Assembly (NCBI GenBank): GCA_963920575.1
Contig: OY986969.1
Span: forward strand, 17,779,288-17,843,287
Length of the DNA stretch: 64,000 nucleotides
From: Narthecium ossifragum
Lineage: Eukaryota; Streptophyta; Magnoliopsida; Dioscoreales; Nartheciaceae
Direction: 5' to 3'
In this document: positions 20,612 to 32,656 of the stretch, piece by piece
How the letters are laid out: each line of letters starts with the position of its first letter
Numbering within the stretch: position 1 is the first letter of the stretch
Notes under the pieces: model-generated
What the model saw: only the letters and a program-made list of their open reading frames with translations
What the model was told of the DNA's origin: nothing
The model's database searches: none
Made by a program: the position numbers and the translations under genes

Positions 20612-22070
20612 AAAAGGTCCGTCGTTATGATTTTTAAATAACAATTTAAGAATTTGGTAGTATAATTGAATTACATGTGTTTAAATTATAGTTTGGCAAG
20701 GTGAGTCAGGTGGTAGGGGGGTAGAGGGAGAAAGTGAGTTATGGCTGTAAGTCACTCTTCATGAAGTGAAGATTATCGTAGTGTTTGGTTTTGCGATGAA
20801 AAGTAATAAAGTGAGAATAACCTCTCTTATTACTTTCTAATCTTTACATTTGATCATAGTTCCTGCCACAATACTAAAACCTATGCTAGTTTTAGAAACC
20901 GGCCACTTTCCCTTCCATTTTCTTGCAAATGAACAGAGGTTTAATGACGTTGCTCATACCAGGTTAAAAGACTTAATTTTGCTTTGGACTATGTGGATAC
21001 TACATTTCATGCGACACTGGTATGCTTTGGTTTTGACTTTGATCTATATCAAAATTATCGAAAAATGAAACCTAAGCAATAAGGGTTTTTCTTTTCAAAA
21101 CTGAAGCTATTGTTTCCAATAATTGGACTTTAACCTAGACTTAGATTTTTAAGGTTTAATTGGTGATAGGTCCAAGTTTAGGTAAAATATCAACGTATGG
21201 TTCACTTAATATTTTTTAAGACGATAAGTCCATCTATTAATAGTTTTGGTTAGTTTTAAAATTTTAAGGACAAAAATATCCTTACGTAATCTATAAAATG
21301 ACTGATAGAATCAAATTGACTGAATCAACTCAGATTGGATTCAAGTTGGCTTGGAGAAGAGGGAAGGGTAGATCCAGCGGCTGAGGGCTTGCCGGTGTTA
21401 GTTCACCGGTGATGAGGGGTCATCAGAGGTCGAGACCTCCGCATGTAAGTTCGTGGAGGCCTTAGGAGGTGATCCACAGGGTCGGATATTCCGACAGGCG
21501 GTGGAGGCTGTGGGATCGAGGTTGGCAGCGTCGGAGTTGGAGGAGGAGGCTGATCGGCAGTGATTGAAGGCTTGGTAGGGCTTGGGATTGACAGGAAGGA
21601 GGTCGGATAAAGTTTTGGATGGTTTTAGGGGATCTTAGAGGGGCGACGGGGTGGTAATAAAGGAGGGGCAGTGGTCGGGTGTTCGTGGTCGATGGGGACG
21701 ACACCGAGGATGGCGACGGGCGGTGCAAGCAGCGAGGGAGGAGACTTGGGGTGACGAAAGTGAAGCCGGGGAGGGAAAAGGGTGTTGGACGGGGAAACGG
21801 TGTTGGTGGCTCAAGGTTGAGTCGCTTCGAGTCGATCTGTGACGGGATGATGAAGTCACAGCTTGTCTATTGAGACGCGCTGGTGAGCCGTGAGAAGAGT
21901 CGAGCCGGCTGGAGTGGAGAGAGAAAAGGCCGAAAAAAAGGAAAAAGGAAGCAGGCTTTTTGACGGAGAATGGTTGAATTTTGGGCCTTTGGCCCCTTCC
22001 CATGATTTTGAAATTCTATCTCAATGGCGTTCACATATAATAATGTTATTCTCACGGTATCAAAGCACCT
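20612..22070. other. Intergenic, no recognised gene
   Basis: AT-rich up to ~21300, then GC-richer sequence with short overlapping open frames of biased Ser/Pro/Arg composition on both strands. A GTGTTTGGTT word near 20780 resembles the end of a TIR element, but I found no partner. Confidence 0.5.
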
Positions 22071-22144
22071 GCTTTCATAGCTCAGTTGGTTAGAGCACCC
22101 GTTTAGTAAGCGGGAGGTCTTGAGTTCAACTCTCAATGAAAGCA
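22071..22144 (+). tRNA. trnT-AGU: tRNA-Thr (anticodon AGU), nuclear type
   Basis: A 74-base cloverleaf. A perfect 7-bp acceptor stem GCTTTCA/TGAAAGC is followed by discriminator A, with no encoded CCA. The D arm is GCTC/GAGC. The anticodon stem CCCGT/GCGGG, with one T-G pair, holds the loop TTAGTAA and so the anticodon AGT. The T arm is TTGAG/CTCAA with loop TTCAACT. The A box (TAGCTCAGTTGG) and B box (GAGTTCAACTC) are both good Pol III promoters. An A34 anticodon decoding ACU fits a nuclear gene with A-to-I editing and excludes the plastid Thr tRNAs (GGU, UGU). Confidence 0.93.
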
Positions 22145-23286
22145 AATTGATTTTTAAAAAATGGGTTTCAGACTAGAGAGCCTAGAGACATGTGAAGCCC
22201 ACACTCACAGACTCACTTGGTGGGGAAGCTGCATGCAATGAGTAATTTCCTTTTGACTAATCCATCAACATCATCCTCTACATTTGAATTATTAGCCTTT
22301 TCTACTTGGATTTTCTGTGTATAGTTCTGATCCCTAAAACATTATATCGACACTAGCTAGAACAAGATAAACTTCCTTATTAAGAGAAGTTTGCTAAAAG
22401 AAAAAAAAATTGTCATTTGTATGAAACTATCATCCAAGAATCCTTCTTTTCTCATCAAATGATTCCTTATTTATCTTTTGAAGACCTTTACATCTTACAG
22501 AAGAGTGGCATCCTCTTCAATTTTCAATCAATCTTTGATGCTTATTTTTTTCCCTTCCCTCCTTGGTTTTTCTTCATGGTTTTGTTGCTCTAATCACTTC
22601 AAAATGTGATTGATTGATTGCTTATGTGGGCTATCATACCAAAAAGTAGATCAAAAGTTGCAGAAATATGCAAAACTATTTTGGTGTCATCCTATAATAA
22701 ACCATCATCTTGTCTCTATTGTCTTCATATGAGGGGGTACTCCAACTTTCATTTGCTCAAATGTCCTCTAGATAATTAAGCACCTAAACTTTAATAAGAG
22801 CTTACATCAAGATAATAACTTATCTTGTTAGAAGATAATTAAGCTATTAAGTTCACCCTCTCCCATCAACTTAAACTTTTGGCACAATCAGTTATTGGTG
22901 ATTAATTAGAGGAAAAAAGATTTAAAACGGCTTTGCATGTGAAGAGTAGAGTTTGTTTTTAGGTGTAGAAAAATTTGATGATCATTTTGTCGCGAACGAA
23001 TTCTTTGTCGCCAATCTTAAGGAATTCTTTGTAGGCCTCTTGGTAGGCTTTCTATTCATCATCATTTAAACAGTAATTATCATGGTGAAAGATGGACTCT
23101 AAATGCATTAGAGCCTAAAAAAAAGCCCTTATACACTTCCCTTATTTTCCTTTATCTTCCAATATTTGCATGTTTGCATCATAATTTCTGACTTTGAAGC
23201 AAAGGGTGTTTATTCTCTTTGTGTTTCTCAGAAAAGCCTATGGGCCCTTTCACAGGTTATTCTAATCATGAGACTGAAGAAAAAAA
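22145..23286. other. Intergenic, no recognised gene
   Basis: AT-rich sequence with no long open frame and no repeat that I could connect to other parts of the window. Confidence 0.55.
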
Positions 23287-23439
23287 GGTGTTTGGTTTAT
23301 GCATAAACTTCATGCAGCATCAGTAGAAGCAATTTGGTTGCATCTACTAATACAGCATAAGATGATGCATCACGTGATACCATGTGGATATCACGTGATG
23401 CATCAGTTGATGCGTCAAACCCCTCCTTTCCCTGAGATC

Positions 23440-23826
23440 GCTCACTGTTCACCTCCTTCCCCTCACCTCTTCCCCAAGCTCCTCTCTTCCGCTGCTCTCT
23501 CACTCTCACCTGATCACCGACCTCCTTCCCCTCTCTCCTTCCCCATGCTCCACAGCGATCCTTCCCCTCTCTCCTTCCCTAAGCTCCGCGACGATCCTTC
23601 CCCTCACCTCTTCCCTGAGCTCCTCTCTTCCACTACGAGCTCTCTCTCACCCGATCACCGACCTCCTTCCCCTCTCTCCTTCCCCAAGCTCCGCGGCGAG
23701 CTCTGGTCACCCATTCGCCTCCTTCCCCTCTCTCCTTTGATCGATGCTTTTTCTCTGGTCACCACCACCCGTTCGCCTCCATTCGCCACCGCAACACCTC
23801 TTCCCCGAGCTCCCTCTCTTCCACTG

Positions 23827-23861
<35 letters not shown>

Positions 23862-24146
23862 CCGATCACCGACCTCCCACAAACCCCCTTGACGCCCACG
23901 CCCGTCGCCGGAATCCATGACCCAGCCGCCACCCCATGCACATGAAGCTACCCCGCGAGGTCTTATGACATCTCCCCGGCCTTCCCCTCCTTCCCCTCCT
24001 TCCCCTCTTCATCTGAGGCAAGATCCAAAGGAAATAGGCCAGATCCAGCCTCCTCATCGCGATCGCCGCCGCACCACCTCTTCCCCGAGCTCCCTCTCTT
24101 CCACTGCTCATCCTCATCGCCTACAACACCGTCGCCTCATCATCAG
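23440..24146 (+). repeat. Degenerate CT-rich minisatellite with (CT)n(CA)n tract
   Basis: Repeated variants of CCTTCCCCTCTCTCCTTCCC, AAGCTCCGCGGCGAGCTCT and CCCGATCACCGACCTCC. A pure (CT)n then (CA)n microsatellite spans about 23826-23861. Long open frames here are artefacts of the repeat. Confidence 0.75.
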
Positions 24147-26564
24147 TGTCGCGCCCCGACCCGTGAAAGCCCAACCGGGCCGGGCGACGCGAATCGAAAC
24201 CTAACTAAATGCGGAAATAATGGCGAGGGGTTCCCTCTAACCTACTGGTTTCATAAAACAGTTCATAAGCACCCCTGAATAATACAATAATTTCAAACCT
24301 CAACAGATATAATATAATATTCCAAAACCTCAAAGGGGTTACAACAGTTTATACTTCATACTCCCGTAGGAGACTAAGTATAACAAAAAGTGTAGAAAGT
24401 GATCACCGATCCTCAGACACCGCCAGACGCCGCCAGACGCCGCCGCGCCACCAAACACTTGCCCGTTAGGGGCTACTGAAGAAGAGATGGCGCATGCACC
24501 TGCAAAACGCAGCCCGGGTAGAATTGAGCATAAAGCTCAGTAGGGTTCTACACTACGCCACACAGAAAGAAGGGGCACACAAGAGTGTCGCCCTCAAGTA
24601 AGACCTGGGTGTACACAGGGGCTCCATAACCCCACCGAGTGTCCCTGAGGCCCACGATCATGGTCTTCCAGCCAAGCTGGTCACATGTCAAGTCACACTC
24701 AGTAGCAATAAACAACACTGCTGGCCCACAAGCAGGGAACGACACTGCATGCAGGAAACGGCACTGCTAAGTAGGCAACCCCTCTACTCAATGGTTAACA
24801 CAGTGGAACACCGGCTACACCTCAGCATCCGACTCAAGACCGACACGACCTCTATAATCAACAAGCAACATGTGTACCAGTCATCTAAGCCTATCATCAA
24901 GTTTGACTGGACACCACAATTCGAACCAGAACCAAACTACCCAACCCCGGTCCTAGGGCTAAATCCGAGCTTCCAGCCTCGGGACGGCGACCCACAGATC
25001 ACCCACGCCCTAACCATGCAACTAATGCACAACAGAGAATGCATGCTATGAACGTACACAAATAAGAGAAATAGGCATGTAACAATATGATAAGGCAGCA
25101 TACAAGTCCAACTGGATCGCTGTAGCGGTACTACCAACCGCTACCAGCCGGTCCGTAGCGGGTTCCGGCATTACGACGGTACCACGACCGTCAACCGCGA
25201 ACTCTTGCAACGGGAAGCACCCCCGAAAACTCCGATGAACAGTAAAATATAATATTATAATCCGAACATATAATATTATATTTAAAACACCAAAACATTC
25301 TCTACCTAGAGCTAATTGACCCCCTCAATCCGACGTTCAAACGACGTCGGATTCGAGATCCAACGGCTCGATTAACGGGAAAATGCTAATCAAAACCACT
25401 AAAAATAGTCAATAAAACCCCATCAGTCAGCTTTGGGATCAATCCAGAATATTTAGATCGATTCAGAAAATATTGGATCGATCCGAACAGCTTCATACCA
25501 TCTTCAGATCAGTCTCGTCGCAGGTTACGAGAAAAATCACCAAAATTCGTAGAAAAATTCATAAAAATACGAAATAAGCTGGAATGGAAAGATAACGCAG
25601 AGATGTACAACTCTTATGTTCATCATAAGTCAATACCATGCTTGTACAAATCGGAAAACACGCCGTAAACCGGCTGTTCCTCAAGAACAGAGAAACTGGA
25701 AAAAACCGAGTTTAACATGCTTAAATCCTACTAAAATCTCTTCCAAAGCTCATGAAACTTAAACCAGAAATTATACTAAGCAACATGCATCCAACAACAC
25801 AAATACAGCAAGATCTAACGGCTAGAACAAGAGAACACCCCTAATCTAACTCAAGTAGGTAGAAACCCATTGGAAACGCACTCCTCGGTAAATTCCCCGC
25901 TAAACAGTCACCACCCCAGCTCCAAACCATGCCAGGGATCTTCCTCACGCCGCCGCAGATCCAACGAGCCTTGAAGCTCCCAAAACGGTGGCCGGAGGAG
26001 GGAGAAAAGAGGAGAAGAAGGGGATGCCATAACAGGGGAAACAGAGCCCACGGGAAGAAGAAGAAGGAAGGGAGAAGGAGGGGAAAGAGAAGAGGAAGAG
26101 AAGAGGAAGAAGAGTGAGGGGGAAAGGCCGGGGAAGGAGGGGAAAAGGGGAAGGAGAGGAGAGGAGAGGAAGTCCTCTCTCCTCTGACAATGGAGAGCGA
26201 CGGCCACGACGACCGTCCTCGCAAGCTCAACTGCCACGACTTTCTGGTAGAGAAGGATCAATCTTCTTCTCAAAGAAGATCGATCTTCTTAGCAAGAAAG
26301 ATCGATCTTCTAGCAAGGAAGTTTGATCCCCTTTGCCCAGAAAGCCAAACTTGGGCTAAAACACAAGCCCAAGCCCGGATCTTCCGATCCCGGGTCCACC
26401 TAACCATTCTAATCAAACACTAACACAAACAAGGTCAGTGTGTGCATTCGCGGGTGTGAAACAAACCGACAAGGCGCAATTTGCCAAATTGCCCTTGTGA
26501 TCCACAACGAGCCACGGGCCCGATCCAGGCGGTCGACCCAGGAATGGAGGGACAGGTCCTCACA
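24147..26564 (-). mobile_element. Solo LTR (-), same family as 12905-15345
   Basis: On the minus strand it runs from TGTGAGGACCTGTCC to GGGGCGCGACA, 2418 bp. Flanks are ATCAG (24142-24146) and ATCAA (26565-26569), a 5-bp duplication with one change. No internal domain is present. The LTR keeps the AT-rich hairpin (25245-25283) and the GATCGATCTTC inverted repeats (about 26255-26310). Confidence 0.85.
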
Positions 26565-26960
26565 ATCAACCTCCTCATCACGATCGCCGGGCCCGGTACC
26601 GTTAGGCTCGTGGTGGTGATCGTGTTCGGGTTGGCGTACGTGGCGGGAATCGTGTACATTAGCGTGGTCTGGCACCTGGCCAGCGTGGTATCGGTGGTGG
26701 AGGAGATCCGGGGGCTCAGCGCCGTAAGCAAGAGCCGGATGCTGAACAACGGGAAGCTCGGCGTCACCGTCCTCATCTTCCTCAAGCTCAACCTCTCCTT
26801 CGTCGCCATCGAGATTTGGTTCAGGATGCTGGTGGCGCACGGCGGGCGCTACGACGGAGGCGTTTGGGCGAGGATCGGGTACAAGGCGCTGATGCTTTCC
26901 ATGCTGATCATGTGAGAGATGTGCAGCTGGAGCAGTACTATGTTTTTTTGTTGATGCTTA
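26565..26960 (+). pseudogene. C-terminal fragment of a plant multi-pass membrane protein (PABP-1B-binding-protein-like)
   Basis: An open reading of ~115 codons: LVVVIVFGLAYVAGIVYISV is a membrane segment, then VWHLASVVSVVEEIRGLSAV, then a second hydrophobic stretch LGVTVLIFLKLNLSFVAIEI and VAHGGRYDGG. The WHLASVxSVxE motif, followed by a short polar loop, a K-rich segment and a VxHGGxYG-like motif, matches the plant family annotated as polyadenylate-binding protein 1-B-binding protein (as AT4G19950-like). The stop at 26912-26914 falls early; the expected QSVFYYVC-like continuation is visible in another frame (VQLEQYYVF, 26920-26950), so a frameshift truncated it. The N-terminal half is absent. 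GC content is higher than the flanks, consistent with a captured gene piece inside the putative TIR element. Confidence 0.65.
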
Positions 26961-27402
26961 TTAAGAAATTATCTCAAACGAATTAAGTCGAAACATAAGT
27001 AAAGGATTGGACAATGTTGTTCAAGGTTTGGTTGATACTTGGTAGTCAAGAGTTTGTTGAGACGATCTTATCTTGTTTATGTAAGGTTGGAATGAGACAT
27101 GGATTAAGCAGACATTCTAGTTGGAAGAAGTCTTTGATCAATTTCGTCAAAAGTGGGGGTAATCTTACCAAGAGATATGAGGGGTGATTCTAACCAATGC
27201 AATGCATACCAATCAAACAAAGGATCGGATGAAACAACTCTATCAACTGATACAATACATACTAACTAAACAGAAAATGAGTTAATACTGCATCAGTTGA
27301 TACAAGTAACCAAACACCCCCTTAATTTTATCATGTATATCAACTGATGCAGCATCAACAGATGCAATTGCATCAGTTGATACAAGCAATCAAACACCGC
27401 TT

Positions 27403-28818
27403 TGATGAACAGATCCCTCCTTTTTATATTCACCGGCTTCATTCTTTCTCCAATCAAAATTATTTTATTTGCCTCAGACCTTTTGGTACATTCTTTTCCC
27501 TTGCTGAAATCCTTGATTTGTTGTCATCAATGATGTGATGATGTTAGAATTTAATTTGTACCATGCCTCTAGCCTTACATCTGTCAAGGCAGCTTTATCT
27601 TTTTACAGGAGTGGTGGTGGAGGTACGGAGGATGTTATCTCTGCTCCCTCTTTTATCTTTCGTTTTTTCTTGAACATGACAGTACCAAGGAAACTAATCA
27701 TGTCCTAAAATCATTTGGTGATTGACAAGATCAATGATAATTTTATAAATATTATCATTAAATGATTCTAATTTTTAACTTTGATATATCTGAAGCATTT
27801 TAATCATAACTTTTATATCAAATATACAAATAGGTCGATTCTTTAACCATTAGAAAGAAGATGAAACGATCTACAACTTTTTTTGTTCACAAAATTTTCA
27901 GATTCTATCATTTAGTATGTCAAACGGACAGTCTAAGTGTTCAATGGAAAAATAATTAATAATGACAGAACTCAGCATGTCCAAATGTAATCGTCCAGAA
28001 AATAGCCGATTCCCAATCGTCCAAAAATCCAATCAACCATATTTTGGTCAATTATTTTAATAGACGTCAATGTTATCTAACTATTTTGATCATAAGTTTC
28101 TCATATGATATCTAAATGAGTTGTTTTTTAGACCGTTGGAAAGGAAATGTAAAGACCTACAACTTTCATATTCATAATTATGCCCAATGCCAAGGTTATA
28201 ATCAGCCAAATTATAGTGGAAGACAAGATACTCTTTCTGATGGCAGATTCGTAAATAACTGAAGATGTCCACCAAGATTCAGTTCAGACGGTTCTAGATT
28301 CAGGTCTAACGGCTCCAGAGCAATTCCAATGATTTCAGAGCAGTTCCATACGGTTCTATAGTTGTTGTACCATGAGAACTATAAACGGAAGGAAGATAAA
28401 GCAGAACACTCTCTCCAAAAATCAAGAGCAAACCAGCTTTAATCTTTATTTTCAATGTAGCCTTATTTATCTTCATATACCTCATCTCCAAGCAACCCAC
28501 TCCGGATCGCACGACCAGCACGCCCCCATCTTCGGCATCCCCAACACATTCCCATCCATGGCATCCATGGCCTAGATCGACGAGCCCCTTTCCTACAAGA
28601 GTCGCATATCCTGGCGGCGGCTCTCGTCTTTGACGCGGCGACCGAGGTCTTCTCTTCGAGCGGCGGCTCTCCTCTTCGGTGCTGCGACGAAGGATCTTTT
28701 CTTTGAGCGGCGGCTCTATTCTTCGGCACGGTGATGGACGATCTTTTCTTCGGACGGCGGTGGCTCTTCTTCTTCAAGGACTCTTTCATTAGGCCGCTAG
28801 GTGCTCTTCAGTGACGCA
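27403..28818. other. Region without recognised gene; right part continues into the copia remnant
   Basis: AT-rich to ~28500, then GC-rich with repeats of GGCGGCTCT-like words. Because the hAT element at 28819 duplicates GTGACGCA, bases just left of 28819 were contiguous with 33346 onward and probably belong to the 5' leader of the copia remnant. Confidence 0.4.
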
Positions 28819-29106
28819 CAGGGGCGGATCTATGAGTGGGCTACACCGGGCTGTAGCCCCGGCAACCCAGATGAAAATTCTTAAAGGCTTATAAATTTAG
28901 CCCATTTAAATTCAATATAAATACATTGAGCCCAACCCAGCCCATCAGTCCAACCCACCTGCCTAGCCCACCAGTCCAGCCCACCTACCCAGCCTAGTCC
29001 TACCAAAGAGTCAAAATAAAAAAGTGCATACATGATGGGTGTTACATCATCGTACGAACTCTTATTTGTAGTGTTGCTGCCTGCGGGGTCTAGTACTTAG
29101 TGGGGC

Positions 29107-29472
29107 TGTGAGGCCCGCTGGGTCTACCGTGGGACAAGATGCCTGCGCCTGGAGGGCGGGGCTGAGTCGGGTAGCCGGGAAAGCAATCCCACAACGCCTG
29201 GGTATGGTCCGGGGTTTGATATAAGTATCTAGTAAGCCCTTAATAGACACAGCGCGTTTTAAAGCCGTGCTGGCAGTGATCCGGAAGAAAACTCCAAGGT
29301 TAAGCGTGCTTGCCTTGGAGCGGTCCAGGGATGGGTGACCTACTGAGAAGTTTTCCCAGATTTCTGCAGTGAGGTAAAAGCGGACAATATTGTGTCGGGT
29401 GGGGCCCTCGGGTGGATCTTGGTCGGACCGAGAGCCCGGGGCCGGGGCCCAGTGGAGGGTCGGGGCGTTACA
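29107..29472 (+). mobile_element. Cassandra-type TRIM solo LTR with 5S rRNA-like promoter
   Basis: Begins TGTGAGGCCC and ends GGGGCGTTACA, with perfect GGGGC target duplications at 29102-29106 and 29473-29477. At 366 bp it is in the size range of Cassandra LTRs. It contains a 5S-derived segment (29258-29360) followed by the block AAAGCGGACAATATTG that I associate with Cassandra LTRs. No primer site or second LTR follows, so it is a solo LTR inside the hAT element. Confidence 0.85.
29258..29360 (+). ncRNA. 5S rRNA-like sequence in the Cassandra LTR
   Basis: Keeps the 5S internal control region. An A-box-like GGTTAAGCGTGCTTG (29298-29312) is followed at 5S-like spacing by the C-box-like AGGGATGGGTGACCT and GAGAAGT (about 29327-29351). 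The 5' third (GCCGTGCTGGCAGTGATCCGG) is degenerate compared with plant 5S (GATCCC). This is a retrotransposon promoter relic, not a ribosomal gene. Confidence 0.8.
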
Positions 29473-30248
29473 GGGGCAGCCTGCTGGGTCTAGTAATTAG
29501 GCGGCGGCTGAGGTCTTGGGCGGCTCTATGAAGGAAATCCCCAATTTGGGTGGTTGTCGGCTGACGTATTATACACAAATCCCTAATTTTTATTTCTCTC
29601 TATCTCATCTCTTTTTCTCAAATTAAATCCCTAATTTTGGATTCCTTGAAATTTTGGAGATCACTACCACATCTCTTCCATGATGCCATCAGTTCCATGT
29701 AAGGGATAGGGGAAGGTTTGATCTCTTCCTCGTCGAAAGAGAGGTAAAATCATTCTTTGTATTTCTCTATTTGTGTTTTGGGGATTTTTACATATTTTTG
29801 GAGATTGGTGGATTGATTTTATGCATTTTAATGATGGAATTGATCCCATAAGGGGAAAAGCTTAGTTTATTATATGTAATATCTTAAAGTCTTGAAGATT
29901 GATTGTAATCTTGGAATTGATCTCATATGGGAACTTGGGAAGCACTAGCAAAGATATGTATTTTATATGATGGTTTGATGGATTTATACATATTTTATCC
30001 CTCTAAAACATGCTTAGAAGAAAATAATTAATTGACTTAAGAGAATATGGTAGTTGATTATGAAGGGGCTTAAGAGACATGAGTAAAAAAATAATATCTC
30101 CCCCTTAAACATTTAGGCCTTTAATGTCTGTTTTGGCAATTGCTTATTTATTGCTTTGTGGCATATGAATAAAAGTATTAATTGGTTTGGGTTGCTATAT
30201 AGCTGAACTTCCATATGAATTATACAGGATTTTGGGTTGTTAATTGTG

Positions 30249-32656
30249 ATGGCAAACAAAGAAAGAAAGAGAAAAAAGTCACTTTTGTCGTTCTTTAAAC
30301 CAAGAGATGATACATCCACAAGTGATACACCTTCACCATCGGTTCTGAGCAACTCAAATAGTGATGAATTTTCTCCTCCTCCAATTGCTAGTGAGTCTCT
30401 TGAACGCGATCCTAGTTTGCGAATCCCGATATGAAAACATCCTCATACTGTCCGTGATGAAATCAGACGAGCTTATATCAAAATGGGGCCATATCAACCC
30501 AAATTACATGAGTACCTACGGACTGAATTTGAACGACAATATCGTCGAATTCAATACTCTTGGTTCAGCCAATTTCCTTGGTTAGAGTACTCTCCTTCTA
30601 AAGATGCATCATTTTGTTTTCCATGCTTTCTTTTTGAAAAGAATACATATGCACAACCCACATTTACTTTTGATGGATTTAAAAGCTGGAAAAGAGTTAA
30701 TAATGGGGCAAAATGTGCACTTTTGACACATATGGGAGGCCCTACTTCTCCACACAATAATGTCATAAAGGCCGTTGATGACTTAATGAATGTCACACGA
30801 CATATTGACAAAATTATCAATCCTCAAACTTCTGAAGAGATAAAGAAGAACAGATTGCGCCTAATGGCAACAATTGAGAGTGTGTGATGGCTAAGTTTGC
30901 AAGGTTGTGGATTACAAGGCCATGATGAATCATCAGATTCTCGTAATAGGGGTAATCTCATTGAGATGACAAAGCTTATGGCAAGATTGAATGTTAACGT
31001 TGCAGATGTTGTCTTGGAGAATGCTTCAAAAAATGCAATGTATATATCGCCAATGATTCAGAAAGATATTTTATAGATTCTCTCAACCAAAGTGCGGAAC
31101 AAAATTCGTGATGAGTTGGGCGATGCTAAGTTTTGCATTCTAGTTGATGAAGCGAAAGATGCATCTAATAAAGAGCAAATAGCTATAGTGCTTAGATTTG
31201 TTGATACTCATGGTACCATACGTGAGCGTTTCTTTGACATTGTGCATGTTTCAAATACATCATCATCAACACTTCGTAAAGAAATATCTGATGTTTTGAC
31301 ATGATATAATTTGCATATTCGCAATATGCGAGGTCAAGGGTATGATGGTGCGAGCAATATTCGTGGTGTTTGGTATGGTTTGCAAGCTTTGTTTCTTAGA
31401 GATTGTCCAGATGCCTAGTATGTGCATTGCTTTGCCCATCGATTGCAGCTAGCATTAGTTGAGGTTGCAGAGAAGGAGCAGACAATTTGGCTTTTCTTTT
31501 CAAAGCTGACTACTATTGTGAATTTTATGAATTCTTCTTCAAAGCGTCATTCAGAGTTACAGACTGCTCAAAGGATTGAGATTGCTCGTTCTCTGTCTAG
31601 TGGAGAACGCGAGACTGGTAGAGGGCTTAATCAAGTTGGTACATTACAAAGAGCTAAAACTACCTGATGGGGCTCTCACTTTGATTCTATTTGCGATATA
31701 GTTGATATGTACAATGCAACAATTAAAATGCTTGAAGGCATTATGGATGATGGTTCCTCTAACTCTATACGTGGGGAAGCTACATGTTCTTTAATGGTAA
31801 TGAAGTCATTTGATTTCTTATTTATCTTACACTTGATGCATAAGATTATGAAGATTAAAAATTTGCTTTGTCGGGCCTTGCAACAAAAATCACTTGACAT
31901 CTTAAATACAATAGATCTAGTCTCTACTACAAAAGCATTGCTTCAAGAGTTGAGAGATGATGGCTTTGGTGTTATCCTTCAACATGTTATATCAGTTTGT
32001 GAGAATTATGACATTGATGTACTATGAGTGCTTGTTATAAACAAGTCGGTCGTTCTTGCCAGCAAAAACATCCCATATTGGTTCAGCATGATTATCATTA
32101 TGATATATTTAATGTTGTAATTGATTTTCAGTTGGAAGAATTGAACACTAGATTCAATGACAATGCAGTTGAACTTCTAAGGCTAAGCTCTGCTCTGGAA
32201 CCAAAGGACAACTTCAAATTGTTCAACATTGATCAAATTTGTAGTTTAGTGGAGAAATTTTACCCTATTGATTTTACTGGACAAGACATGTACCAGTTGA
32301 GATGCCATCTTAAACTTTATAAGCTCGATGTATTTTCTCATGCAAAGTTTCAGAATTTGTCCACCATTTTCGAATTATGTCAACAACTAGTTGAGACAAA
32401 CAAGTCACAACATTACAATATGATCGATAGGTTAGTTCGCCTTTTGTTAACTCTACCTGTCTCCATAGCCACTAGAGAGCGAGCATTTTCAACTATGAAG
32501 CTAGTTAAAACTGTTATTCGCAATAAAATGGATGAGGATTTTTTGAGAGATTCTATGACTATCTACATCGAGAGAGAGCTCACTCAAGAAATTGACATAG
32601 ATGAGATAATTGACGAATTCTATGCTCAAAAGAATCATCGGGCACAACTTCGATAG
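30249..32656 (+). pseudogene. TTF/zinc-finger-MYM-type hAT transposase (stops and frameshift)
   Basis: Starts MANKERKRKKSLLSFFKPRD. It then has the TTF-type zinc finger region (WFSQFPWLEYS, FCFPCFLFEK), the N-terminal catalytic block with Asp in FCILVDEAKDAS, the insertion-domain CxxH motif in VHCFAHRLQLAL, and the C-terminal hAT dimerisation domain (LTLPVSIATRERAFSTMKLV). Usual length ~800 residues; this covers essentially all of it. In-frame stops lie at 30432-30434, 30885-30887, about 31072, 31302-31304, 31418-31420 and 31665-31667, and there is a frameshift near 32025. At 31665 TGA replaces the Arg of the TRWGSHF motif typical of this family, a CGA to TGA change. Relatives are annotated as zinc finger MYM-type protein 1-like in plants. 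Inactive. Confidence 0.9.

Larger units (their letters stand above)
23287..27318. mobile_element. Putative TIR (Pack-type) element carrying a gene fragment
   Basis: The left end GGTGTTTGGTT (23287-23297) faces its exact inverse AACCAAACACC at 27308-27318. TGCAG and CATCAG words follow at similar distance inward. A second, nearly identical right end (GCATCAGTTGATACAAGC...CAAACACC) lies at 27370-27402. The interior contains a host gene fragment and a CT-rich minisatellite, and was later hit by the LTR at 24147. No transposase is present and I could not identify a convincing target duplication, so the superfamily (hAT or PIF-like ends) is open. Confidence 0.45.

Noticed and set aside
20770..20900. 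A MITE starting with GTGTTTGGTT
   Set aside because: I could not find a matching inverted end or target duplication nearby.
22071..22144. Plastid DNA insertion carrying a trnT
   Set aside because: The anticodon AGU and stems do not match plastid trnT-GGU or trnT-UGU, and no other plastid sequence flanks it.
23299..24204. 197-codon and other long frames
   Set aside because: Products of the CT-rich minisatellite; low-complexity His/Pro/Ser/Leu only.
29258..29360. A genuine 5S rRNA gene
   Set aside because: The 5' third is degenerate and it sits inside a TSD-flanked LTR; Cassandra-type origin explains it.
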